Shown here: positions 34,002 through 44,662 of the stretch, piece after piece | Numbering within the stretch: the first letter of the stretch is position 1 | How the letters are laid out: the number at the start of each line of letters is the position of its first letter | Assembly (NCBI GenBank): GCA_032718565.1 | Contig: JAVGVS010000099.1 | Coordinates: 928,972-992,971 of the forward strand | DNA from: Distichodus sexfasciatus | Taxonomy: Eukaryota > Chordata > Actinopteri > Characiformes > Distichodontidae | Length of the DNA stretch: 64,000 nt | Reading direction: 5' to 3' | The notes under the pieces: generated by a model | Database searches by the model: none | Told to the model about the DNA's origin: nothing | What the model saw: the letters and a program-made list of their open reading frames with translations, nothing else | Program-made: the position numbers and the translations under genes

Positions 34002-34391
34002 TTAGTCTACAGACAACAGAGTACATGCTAGTGGGTTAGTGGGGTTAGACTGAGGCGTAGTTAGTTCCATAGATACTCCTTGAAGAGGTGGGTCTTCAGA
34101 CGATGTTTTGAAGACGTCACGGGACTCTGTTCTGATATCAGGAGGACATTCGTGCCACCACTGGGGAGTCAAGACTGCAAAGACTCTTGCTGCATGTCTT
34201 CCTCTTTTTTTGCATATCGGTGGTTTGAGATGACGGCGCTTGGTGCTCTGAGAGGACCAGAAGTGGCACGCTGGTTGATCAGTAGCGTCATTGGTGAGAA
34301 AGGGACAGATCCTTCTGATGTTGTAAAGAAGATGTCTACAGGTCCTGGAAAATTTGAAAGTTAGATAGTTTGCCAACTTACATTTTACCAT
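34002..34391 (-). pseudogene. Decayed LINE ORF2 C-terminal fragment
   Basis: The reverse-strand frame has two segments typical of the end of fish non-LTR retrotransposon ORF2. One is near residues 19-35 (RHLLYNIRRICPFLTN, matching the 'NIRRIRPFLT' block). The other is near residues 68-95 (ARVFAVLTPQWWHECPPDIR then DVFK, the usual 'WWNxLPxxIR...xFK' end). The RT-thumb region between them is deleted. Just after 'VFK' one extra base shifts the frame; the expected KTHLF-type ending is read in the next frame. It is a non-functional fragment; L2/CR1-like clade likely but unproven. Confidence 0.75.
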
Positions 34392-35203
34392 GCATTACGC
34401 CACCGCTATAATTCACATCTGAGCTAGCTCATACGGATAAGCTGTGTGTTCTCATTCATTCACTAATCATTTGGAGTTCTTTACAACAGGTTAAACACGC
34501 ACATCATATTTTACAGTTTATGACGACACAAAATAGGTAAACTTACACTTGGTGGTTCAACAGCAGCCGCTGGCAGTGAGGGAAGGGAGATATTAGGATC
34601 CGCTTCGGACTTGGCATATGACACATTCTCGTAGCGAACTTGCCCAGACTAGAAGGTAGGCTACTTATGCTATGCAGGTGGGCAGGGCCAAAGCAGTAGA
34701 TCTGTGCAGGGCTATGCTAAACATAAGCTCTCCACGTAAGCGGACTGTGTTTTAGTCCCACCCTGCTTAGACCTTAAAACTGTTAAACTGCATTTTTGGT
34801 TTAAAGCTCCTGTTTAAAATTAACACTGCCTCCCTAACACTGCAGGTTTTTAAAATTGCTACAATTTTTAATATTAGCAACTTGTGAATATGGCAAGCGA
34901 TTGCCAGAGTTTAGTGACAGTCTTCCTTTTTCAACGTTCAAGAATATGGTGTGAAATCGCAGCTTTGGCCATAAAGGATTTCTTTACTTCTATATAATAA
35001 ATCCAGGGAAGAAAATGTATGCCTCCTAATGGGCTCTCTAGCCATTTATCTTCCTCTCTTTCTTCCGTTATCCGTCTTGCTTTCTCTTTTAGCCTCCCTC
35101 CTGTCCTGCTCATTCTGTACCGCTCTGTATCTCTCTATTTAAGTCCCTTACCAGACTCTTCTTTCTCCATTTCTATTAATCTCTCTCTCCCTCTCTCTCT
35201 CCC

Positions 35204-35239
<36 letters not shown>

Positions 35240-35602
35240 GTTCTCTACACCTCTGATATGCTATCAGGCATGCAGCAGGTACACATTTGGGTCTGCCAGA
35301 CGGTTGATAGTTCAGGCATCTCCTCCCTCCTTCCCTCCCTCTTTCCTTTCTTCTTCTCCTCCTCTGTCTGCCACCAGACTTGCATGATGTCATTAGGAAA
35401 CCCAGACTGCAGAAAGAGAGAGAGTGTGTATATATGTGTGTGTTTAACATTCTGGTCATGGCCAGCTCCACTCATTATCCACACTGGACAATGGATCACG
35501 ATAAAAATGTGTTGGTGGGGACGTGACACAAGACGTATTCAGTGCTTATTTGCAAACATGTTTTGGAGGTTTTATGGGTGTGTGACAATTTTTACTATAG
35601 AT
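34392..35602. other. Intronic stretch with a CT microsatellite
   Basis: A CT-rich run at 35180-35239, then CCTT-rich sequence. The 122- and 107-codon frames across it are low-complexity. Confidence 0.5.
35180..35239. repeat. (CT)n microsatellite
   Basis: CT run with occasional CC interruptions. Confidence 0.95.
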
Positions 35603-36228
35603 TAGGAGTGCCAATCACAAGTTTGATCATGATACGATGTTATATCGGTCCAGAGGACAACTCTTCGATGTCTGACGATATCGATATAAGTGTGCAATCT
35701 GATATGAGACAATATCATTTCCTGATTAAACAGTCTCCTCTATTCATATCAACTCAAGAAAAGCTACTAAAATATCGTTTGACATTTTGTTTCCTGAGTC
35801 AAACCAGATGCTTAAAAGATAAACAATGGGCCTAAATTTGTTCTAAAGGGTGCATTGAAATAGTATAATATTATCCAACTGTAGAATTGAAAAAAGGCCA
35901 ATAAGCTAATTGTTTTGCACAGACCTGCAGTAAAATTAGCATTTGGAAAGAGGTGTTGATTCTGTTTTTAATTGGTAACAAGCAATTTAAATAAGAAAAC
36001 TTTGGTGAACGTCTGAATCTTCTTGGAAACTGCATAAGTGAGTTTTAAAAACTTCCTAAGAGTGGTTGCTGTATGAGATCCATTCTTCTTTACAATGAAA
36101 ACTGAATTTAAAGTAATGTTACAATATGCATAATGTCTGAGTGATGTTTTCATGTTGATAATGCTGTGGGTTTATTGATCACTGAATCTATGTATTGAAG
36201 TGCATCGATGTATCGTTGCACACCTTTA
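35603..36228. mobile_element. Probable hAT-type element (no TSD seen)
   Basis: Left end TAGGAGTGCCAATCAC. The right end reads, reversed, TAAAGGTGTGCAACGATACA. Inner sequence 'gatatcgatataagtg ... agacaatatcatttcc' resembles the interior near 41890-42130. The flanking octamers do not match. Confidence 0.45.
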
Positions 36229-36244
36229 ACATTCTGGTTAAATT

Positions 36245-36489
36245 GAAGTGAGTGATTGTCATTGTACACCACAGCATGGCACACAATGCAACACAGCAAA
36301 ACGTGACGTCTGCGTTTGACCCATCCGTGAAGGAGCAGTGGGCAGTTGACAAGCAGTGCCCGGTGAGCAGTGCTTAGGGACGTTACCTTGCTCATGAGTA
36401 CCTCAGTGGTACCTTTACCTGTTCCGGAACTGGCAACCTTCTGATCACTGGCTTCTGAACTCCTTGACTGTTACACAACCAAATGCCCC
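36245..36489 (-). mobile_element. SINE-A, near full length
   Basis: 'gtgagtgattgtcattgtacaccacag' to 'gttacacaaccaaatgcccc'. The reversed B-box area is damaged ('ttccggaactggcaacc'). Confidence 0.85.
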
Positions 36490-36885
36490 AACTAGTCATG
36501 CACGTTGGTAAGTGTGTGACGATGTATCACCAACCCTGCATCAGTCTGAACTTGTCACCTAAGATATGTTTTTTCCTACAATTTTTCTATTTTATTTTGG
36601 TCACTTAATGTAGATTTGCCAAAAAAAAGCTGACTACTACTTCACCTTATAGTCCTGCTGATGTTTTCACGTACATCACAGTAAAGGCAGCAGAATCCCC
36701 AGTGTGAAATTAAGACTTAAAGTGCTGAATTAACACATTGTTTATTTAACACTGCTTCAAGGTGGCTGGCAAAAGATGCTTTAAAGGGTATGTATGAGCC
36801 CTTAATGTTTTCCATTAAAGGAACAGTCAGTATCAGAGATAGTCAATATATCGTTTCAGCATCATCATCTTGCGGGACTTGCAAC

Positions 36886-37566
36886 TAGGGGTGGCCGATA
36901 TATGGAATGTACGTGATATATGTCGGCTTGTTCCACGTGCGATGTAGTAAATGATTATATTGTGAACATTGTGTACAAATCCTCAGGTTAAAGTTAAACA
37001 GACAGCACGTACGTCACTTTCGCTTTTGGCTTCTCTGCCCTCTCAAAGCAGACAGCTCACTACCCCACCCATCCAGAACACTCTCCTAGAGCATGCACGT
37101 TTTGTAGCAGAAGCAGAGGGAAGCGAGCGTACAGGGAGAGAAGTGAATATCCACATGATTTCAGAGAAATGAATTGGAAATAGAAGCGGACGACTTGGTT
37201 TGAGAGAAAAACAGCACTGGTTATGTTATTATGGTACTAAAACAGAAGTGCGTAAAAACGCATAAATGACATTCTTTGCGATGTAAACGCGCCGTGTGTG
37301 AGCGCAAGCGACTGTCATGTGGAACGCCATCACTCACACAAGCACTCCAGTTTAGTCAAAGCTTTCCTTTTATTACAGACAAAACTCATATTTTAGCTGA
37401 TAAATAACAAGAATACAGCTGTTTATTTCCAGATGTTGTGACTCTGGAATGGTGGGAAGTGTAGTTCTCTCCCAGAAAGAGAGAATATATTGAGAGATAT
37501 ATTGTGTATCGCAAAATTGCTTAAAAATACTGCTGTATTACTTTTAGGCCACATTGCCCAGCCCTA
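36886..37566. mobile_element. Non-autonomous hAT-type element with perfect 8-bp TSD
   Basis: CTTGCAAC at 36878-36885 and 37567-37574. Ends TAGGGGTGGCCGATAT and, reversed, TAGGGCTGGGCAATGT. There is no transposase; the 67-codon frame inside is incidental. It is the cleanest hAT-type insertion in the window. Confidence 0.85.
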
Positions 37567-37950
37567 CTTGCAACATTAGGCAAGACAAATTCTATGCAAA
37601 GTCTGTTTGCAGGAAAAATATTTTTTTTTAATCCAAATCACACACCTGGTCTTAAAAAAAATCATAAAAGCGATTTAATTAGCATGCCCTCACCTCAAAT
37701 AGCTCTTTAAATTAGCTACATGTGCTCATGATTGGACGACCACCCACGATAGTTGCCCTGTTTTGATCACGTAAACCTCATGTTTCAGCCAGTCTACCAT
37801 AGACTAAAATATATATTTAAAAACTCCAAAAACACAGTCATGTCATATGAACTGGTTGGAAAAGCATCTCAATATTGCTGATTGCTTTCTGAAAAGAAAA
37901 ACCAGCACATCTGTCTTTATCACAATGGGGTGTAATAGTAGTTTTGAGTT

Positions 37951-37951
<1 letters not shown>

Positions 37952-37982
<31 letters not shown>
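37952..37982. repeat. (AC)n microsatellite
   Basis: Pure CA run. Confidence 0.95.
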
Positions 37983-37983
<1 letters not shown>

Positions 37984-38517
37984 ACAGTGCGCTCTCATTT
38001 ACAAGGCACATGGCTGATTTTAGCGTAATATGATAGCCAGAAGTGTGTTCGTGAAAATCTGCCTTGCCCTAAAATAAGTCGTTTGTCTTTATAATTAGCA
38101 GGCAACACAATTACTGACCCATTGCCAAGAGCCTGCTCTCCGAAACACAATGAGACACTGGCCTCGGCAAACGAGTGATGAGACATTGCTCGCTCTCTCT
38201 CTCTCTCTCACCCTCTCTCTCTTTTCCCCTCGCTCTCTCTTTTTTTCTTTTTCGGGACTCAGTCTATTGGTCGTTCCAAGGCCAAAACTCCAGACAATGT
38301 AACTCAAACATTTTTTTTCCACCCTCCCGTGTTCTCGATTGCTCTCCTCTCATTCCTTTTGCAGCCATGACAGTTTCACGGTGTATGTGTGTGTGTGCTG
38401 GTCATAGTCTAAGCCCAAACGGAGGACTGGGGAGGGTCAGATTGAGGTGCCCAGTGGGTGTAGCATGCAATCAGAGCCCTCTGCCTTCTCCACTGGAGCT
38501 GCCTGCGCAGAGATGAT

Positions 38518-38577
38518 GGAGAGAGAGAGAGGGAGAGAGAGAGAGAGAGAGAGATGGAGGGAGAAAGAGAGAGAGAA
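38518..38577. repeat. (GA)n microsatellite
   Basis: GA run with GGGA and TGGA interruptions. Confidence 0.95.
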
Positions 38578-39227
38578 TGATGTGACGTCCATCTGCTGGC
38601 CACATTGTGGGCAGTGTTTTGCTGAAGGCCGCAGCCTTAATTTACCTTTGCCCAGGGGAGGCTGAAGTGTAATTATCTGCGAAAACAATGGGAATCCTGA
38701 ATGTGTGTGTGTGTGTGCGTCTGGAAGTGTGTATGTGTGGGGAAGCGTATGGATCTGAGACAGACTTCCTTGAGGGTAGAGACTAAAAGCCTGTACGAGC
38801 GTATAAGGCAGACGCCTTTATTTGAACATCGACTCGAGATAGCATCGCTAGTAATGCGCTGACAAAGGCACACAGGAGTTTAAGCGGGAAGCTGTTAGCA
38901 AATATAAAAGCTAATGCGGAATCCTGGAGCCACATGCTGTCGCTCGTGTTAACAAAAAGTCATGGGATCCGCAGGGGCCTTTTCCGTTAAGCGGGAAGCA
39001 AACAAATGAAAGTCGACACACTTTTGTAACAACAAATTGAGCCCTAAGTGAACTAAAGTCAAATGTTGGGATCAGCTGGGATTGTGGCGAGCTTATTTTT
39101 CACAGTATGCTGCAGAGTTCGCTTCTAGAAAGACTGTTTGTATGATTTGCTGGATTTGAACAATCACAGTGTTCCCTTCATTATTTATTCTCCTTCTTCT
39201 TCTTCCCCCTTTTTGCGGCTTTAATTT

Positions 39228-39284
39228 GAGCGATTATTTGTCATTGTGATCATGCTACGACACAGCACACAGTGCATCACATCG
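39228..39284 (-). mobile_element. SINE-A 3' fragment
   Basis: 'gagcgattatttgtcattgtgatcatgctacgacacagcacacagtgcatc'. Truncated where the inverted-repeat arm at 39292 begins. Confidence 0.75.
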
Positions 39285-39291
39285 CCATCCC

Positions 39292-39365
39292 CATAACGAT
39301 ATAACAATCCTAAATAAGTTCAGGTTTAATCGTCCAAAGTTGGCAAAATTTGTTTTTATTTCTTT
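39292..39365. repeat. Inverted-repeat arm, left
   Basis: 74 nt beginning CATAACGATATAACAATCCTAA. Its reverse complement, with a few differences, lies at 40625-40698. Confidence 0.85.
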
Positions 39366-39552
39366 GCCAGTAGTGTTTCACTAATATATGCAAATAATGT
39401 AACAGCAGTCAAGTGGAAAAAAAAATGCAGTTTCAATTGTACAATTACAGTCATGGAATACAATTCTACCTTTTCACAGTAAATATACTCAAGATTAGCA
39501 GCAGTGTACTCTGCACAGTCCATCTGTAAGACATACCATGTTCAAAGTTGAA

Positions 39553-39757
39553 AGTAAGTGATTATTTGTCATTGTCAACACACCACAGCACAGCATACAG
39601 TGCACCACAACCAAATGTGACCTCTCCATTTCACCCATCTGTGAAAGAGCAGTGGGCAGCTGACATGGGCAGCAGGAAGCAGTGCTTGCGGACGATATCT
39701 TACTCATGAGTACCTCAGTGATAACTGTACTGGTTCTGGGATTCGAACCGGTGACCT
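39553..39757 (-). mobile_element. SINE-A copy
   Basis: 'aagtgattatttgtcattgtcaacac' to the reversed B box 'gggattcgaaccggtgacc'. Truncated at the head. Lies between the two inverted arms. Confidence 0.87.
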
Positions 39758-40624
39758 ATAAAAGTGATTTGTAGATGTAGCGTATGTAAGAGCTTATTAG
39801 AAATTAGCACAGGTTATCTTCCAGCTCTTACATGAGCTATTGTTATGCTGTGCCTGCTTGCACTGTTCATACTTGTTGCATGAGCAATGCATCACCCAAT
39901 TGCTTTCCCCGCAAGTCTAACCTGTTTTCACTTCAGAGTAAGAGGTTGCAGCAGGTCTCGAAACGCCTGTTATTTTCCCACAAGCTGTCACCCTGCTCTG
40001 AGAAAACTCGATTCCAAACAGCTCATATTTAGATTTATCGATCACACTGAAGCAAATTACCAGAAGAAACAGTTTACTCTAACGGGACGTGGGAACCAAA
40101 ACCGCACCGGGTTTGCGCTGTTTATCCCCGATAAACTATTTAAGCACAGATCCAGCAGAGATAAATACGTTCAAGCTGTGTACCGGAGAAGAAAACCAAC
40201 GTGATAGATGGTGAATCTCAGGCGTTTGATCTTTAGCCCTGCGTTTCACTTGAGCTTATCTGCTTAAACGGCTTAATAAATACCTATTGTAAACAGTTTA
40301 ATAAAATTGTAAGGAAGTTTATGTTGGGACTGGCCATTTGTCCTCCTGGGGAAATAAACCTGTGCAATATGGCTGAGAATGCTGGAGGTGGATATATATG
40401 TGTGTGTGTGTTAGAGAGTGAGCAATGACTTGTTGATTTTAATCCACGGTTAACGTGTTGCCGGGCTTTGCACTTTTGGTGACCCTACTGAAATTGCACA
40501 CGTGAGGGAATAACGGTGAGCAGTTTGGTCCAGACCCGCTTCACTGCCGCCAGTTACCATCTTTAGTGGTTACCATTGACAGAAGCAGAGGGATATAGAG
40601 TCAAGAAGTAAAAGACGCAGTATA
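39758..40624. other. Intronic sequence between inverted arms
   Basis: Includes a 105-codon frame (39887-40204) without recognisable domains and a short TG run near 40399. Confidence 0.4.
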
Positions 40625-40698
40625 AAAGAAATAAATACAGATTTTGCCAACTTTGGAAGATTAAACTTAAATGTATTTAGGATCGTTATATCGTTATG
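40625..40698. repeat. Inverted-repeat arm, right
   Basis: Begins AAAGAAATAAATACAG and ends GGATCGTTATATCGTTATG. Counterpart of 39292-39365. Confidence 0.85.
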
Positions 40699-41447
40699 CC
40701 GATAAAGCTGACCTTAGTGGAAATAATTCCAAAATGAAATAAAAAGTGATTTAAATATAAAAAGTGATTTCACTAGTGAAAATGGATTACATGTCACAGA
40801 CTACCTGCAATGAAAACCACCCCAAGTCACAAGAAAGGGTTTGAGTGGTGACGGCTAGGGGTGTAACGATGTATCAATTCCTCAATCCAAATCGAAAACG
40901 TCTACTTAAGACCAAATTTGCAGAATAAAAAGATGAAATTTTAGTTGTTTTTGTTATTTTATATATATGTATACATGTGTATATATATATATGTATATAT
41001 ATAATCATCATCGTAATCAAGGTAAAGTTGATTCAGTTAATTGTAATAAATTGCAGTAAAAAATATTCACAAACAGTAACAGTAAACAGTAAAAAATATT
41101 TGCGAAATCAGGATCTCAAACATTTTACCTCCATTACAATTACTTTGCTTCCATAAATATACTCTACTATTACAGAAGGCTCTAATTTAGAGCAAAGAAA
41201 TGAAGATTCAAGCTTTAAAATGGATAGTAACCAAAAAAATAAAGAGCCAAAAGAGCCGTTAGGTCCCGCCCGTTTGGATGGCCGAGCGCTCCTATGCATC
41301 GATTTGTCTGGGCAGGGGCGTGATGTATGGACCTCATTAACCCTTCTCCATCTTAATGATAAATAACTCGGGAGGTGTCAGATCGGCTTGCCGGGACCAC
41401 GTCCGCTTCTCTTAACCCTTCTTCAAGGCCACCCACCAACTTAGACC

Positions 41448-41493
41448 CACACACACGGACGCACACACACACACACACATAGACACACACACA
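41448..41493. repeat. (CA)n microsatellite
   Basis: CA run with GG and TAG interruptions. Confidence 0.93.
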
Positions 41494-41645
41494 TAGAAAG
41501 AAATAGGTTTTAGAACCAGCCATTTCTACCGAACTGAAATGAACCTCACAACCTCCTGTGGGAGTTGAAAGCCACAGTGAAAGTCTTGGAGGAGAAAATC
41601 GTAGTGGCAGGGAGGCCACAGAGGAGAATCCACAAAGATAAAGAG

Positions 41646-41676
<31 letters not shown>

Positions 41677-41680
41677 GTCT
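41646..41680. repeat. (CT)n microsatellite
   Basis: Near-pure CT run. Confidence 0.95.
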
Positions 41681-42425
41681 CACCCTCTTTCTCTCTTTCC
41701 ACTCAGAAAACAGCAGCAATAGATGAACTCATCCTCCTCCTTCTCTCTCTCTCTCTCTAGACCCAGGCCGCATTCCTTCCCAACCCAGAATTAGCTCGAA
41801 ATGCACTGCAGAGGGTTGAGTAAGAAAACAGAAATGTTACAAACATGTGCATGGCATATAAAAGATTAAATCAAAACCATTCCACCGACAACAATATCTC
41901 AATGTCTGCTACAATACGATTTGGAATCGATTCTATTCAGGAGTCAGTGATGAATTTTAGACAATATCATATGATGATTAATTAAATCAGGAAAAGCAAC
42001 TACTTTGACATTTGTATTTCCGAGCTCAACCAGACTTTTAACTGAACAATCAGTCTTCTCCCTCAATAAAACTCATCCTCCTGCTCAATATCGAGTGATG
42101 TTACAATATGAAAGACGTTTTTATTTTGAATCGATGCTAAGGACTCGGTGATCATTGAATCGTTGTGTCAGTGTATATTGCCCAACCCTGGGGACCAACT
42201 CTGGACAGACGCCTACATTTTAGTTATTTCTGTTGCATATATGGAAGTGAGTGTGCTAAATCAGCATGTGAAATTGTCTCACATCACTCCTAAATCAAAT
42301 CGAATTGAATCTAAGTCATATCATAGCAGCCTTTCTGAAATCGTCCGACATCAAATCGCCATCATGTTGAATTGATTGAAATTCGTATCGGGCTGAAACA
42401 CGAGATTTACACCCCCAGTAACGGC

Positions 42426-43719
42426 TGCATGCCTGAACGTCTAAATAGCGCCGCGTCAGACTAGAAAACAAGGCGGTATCAAGCCGCTAGCATTGCAGAT
42501 ATTACCTGTGCTGGGACAGCGTTAAGTTTTATGGCCTGCAGCTGGTTCTCGTATCGAATCGGGGGCCTGAGGATGGCGGCAGCAGGTGGGGAGACTCATA
42601 TAATATACGGCTGATGCTATAAGGGCGTGCTGCTGAGATTTTCTTTCACGGCTCCGGCGTGTTTTTCATGAGAGTGGAGGGGACGGATTTGAGGGTGGGG
42701 AGGGGTTTTGGGGGTGCAGGTGGGGGTTCTGGACTTCCGAATCGCCAGTAGCTTAGAGGGTCCTGAGAGAACAGGAAGGATTGATTAAGGAGAGGAACAG
42801 TTAGCAAAGGCTGGATTTTCACTCCCGATTTTTCACCCTCCGTATTTCTGCGTTGTGAGAAAGCCGCCTTAAGCCAGTTGAACCAGTTGTCCTTTAACCT
42901 CTCATAAGTGAACATTGTGGGGAATAAAAAAAATGGCTGGCTGCTTTATGCTGGTATGATGTTCATGGAGAAGTTCACGTTTTTAATGTTCACACTGAGT
43001 GGGTTGTTCGAACTTTATAGACGTTTCAAAAACCCCACATTAACTAGTCAAACCGAAATAGGTCTTAATGGACCATCTTAAACCCGACTGCTGGCCCAAG
43101 TTAGGGTTATTTTTGTACACCTTTGCACCAAACGGCAAATGTTACCCGAAACGTTCCAATTCTCCACTCATCAAGCTTAATAGGAAACATTTCTTTCCAC
43201 TTTTAGAATCAAATCTATTCCACATTTTCCCAGGGACAGCTATTAAATTCAGTATTCCTGCATTTAAAAGTGGAGATGCTAGTCTGGAACGGAATCCGAG
43301 TAAAGCCTCATTTTTTATGAAGTATTATCATGTTGTTTTGGAACGACCGCCTCCTAATAATCCGTTTCAATTCCTGGCCTGGTGTGGTACAAATGTAAAA
43401 TGTTCCAATATCATATCCCAACTTAAAAATGTAATGAAAGTGGGCAGGTTTGATGCAGAGACGGTGGTTGCGGTCTGCTGACATCAACTTACAGGCCTCG
43501 GTTGTGCACAAGAAAAAAGGGATGCAAACTATCTCCAGAAATGGCTAAGAAAACAGCAAGTTTGGGAAATAATTGTGAAAGATGTTACGTAGAGGGCAGA
43601 TGATAATGCTGATAAGAGGGTTTTTTTGTGGCATAAACAAGATAACATGACAGGTTTCATCAGCCACATCACAGACCTGTTTTTTTTTTTTTTTATTTCC
43701 CCGATGGTAAATTTTGTAC
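42426..43719. other. Unique intronic stretch
   Basis: A 137-codon frame (43068-43481, +) is the longest here. It has no recognisable motif, signal peptide or family resemblance, and is judged incidental. A T-run sits at 43679-43694. Confidence 0.4.
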
Positions 43720-44495
43720 TAGGGATGAGCGGTGCAGTCCAAAAATCACATAATATATAATATCAAATATCAGTAATATTGTAATCATTTTGGAATTGCC
43801 CAATAATATTTGCAGCCGATATTTTATGATGCATTTATTGTCTATCGGAAAGGTAGACCTTGTGCCAGACATGTCCAAAGTCCGAGGTGGAATTTTATAC
43901 GCCCCGCTCCTTCTCTCTTTCTGGAAATTCTGGAAAGTTCGAGAGCAAAATTTCTTGTCTTCACGCTCCATGTGCGAAACATTTTTTAACTAAATTGCGT
44001 GTTTGCTTCACGTAGCGCACATGGGCTGTGTCCCGAGCCGTGTACTGCCGCACTTAATAGTATGGTAGGTAAGGCGTTCTTATCGTACTTTTCTATGCGG
44101 TAGTATGCATCGCAGGAACTAGCAGTGGTTGTAGTTTAAAAGCTCTCTATGCACTAGGTAGTGCACATGGAGTGTCACTCGCTCCCTATTCTACTTGGTA
44201 CACCACATAGGGTGGGAATTGACTTTTTCTTAGAATGTGGTGCACTACGCACTTGCTCCACTCTGCTTTCACGCTCGCTGGATTTGGTGCTGTGTTAGAA
44301 ATGTCAGAGTAATGGCACTATTTTTGTGGCAAAATTCTGAGCATGCAATGGACCTTTAGTGAGCAAAATATCGTCTTTACACATGCAACTCTGCCTGCAC
44401 TCGTGCTTGACTGCCTTTTTCATTTATCGCTATTGGCATCTGAAGACATAAGCATGAAAAATCTCGGCCAATAATTCCTTTATCGTGCATCACTA
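43720..44495. mobile_element. Probable hAT-type element (no TSD seen)
   Basis: Left TAGGGATGAGCGGTGCA. The right end reads, reversed, TAGTGATGCACGATAAAG. This terminus resembles the widespread fish TAGGGATGCACGATA group. The flanking octamers differ. Confidence 0.45.
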
Positions 44496-44607
44496 ACTGC
44501 GAGCACTCTGTTCCCTTCCAAAACCAAAATGGAAAAAGGAATACAAGTTGTTTTTCCTATTTCGCATTTCACGTTGAAATGGAAAAATTGGAAAACAGGG
44601 ACTCACT

Positions 44608-44609
<2 letters not shown>

Positions 44610-44657
<48 letters not shown>
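44610..44657. repeat. (TA)n microsatellite
   Basis: Pure TA run of about 24 units. Confidence 0.97.

Positions 44658-44662
<5 letters not shown>

Larger units (their letters stand above)
37575..39227. other. Intronic stretch with simple repeats
   Basis: (AC)n 37952-37982, a CT-rich run 38189-38245, (GA)n 38518-38577, a TG run 38702-38718. No coding domain is seen in the overlapping frames. Confidence 0.55.
40856..42417. mobile_element. hAT-type element or pair of ends (TSD 7 of 8)
   Basis: Left end TAGGGGTGTAACGAT; right end, reversed, TGGGGGTGTAAAT. Flanks GTGACGGC (40848-40855) and GTAACGGC (42418-42425) differ at one base. No transposase is seen. The interior has microsatellites and another hAT-like end (ATATTGCCCAACCCTGG near 42176), so other insertions are probably nested. 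Confidence 0.6.

Noticed and set aside
43068..43481. 137-codon frame with non-repetitive composition
   Set aside because: No family resemblance or splice context recognised; kept only as unique intron. A blastp or tblastn hit would change this.
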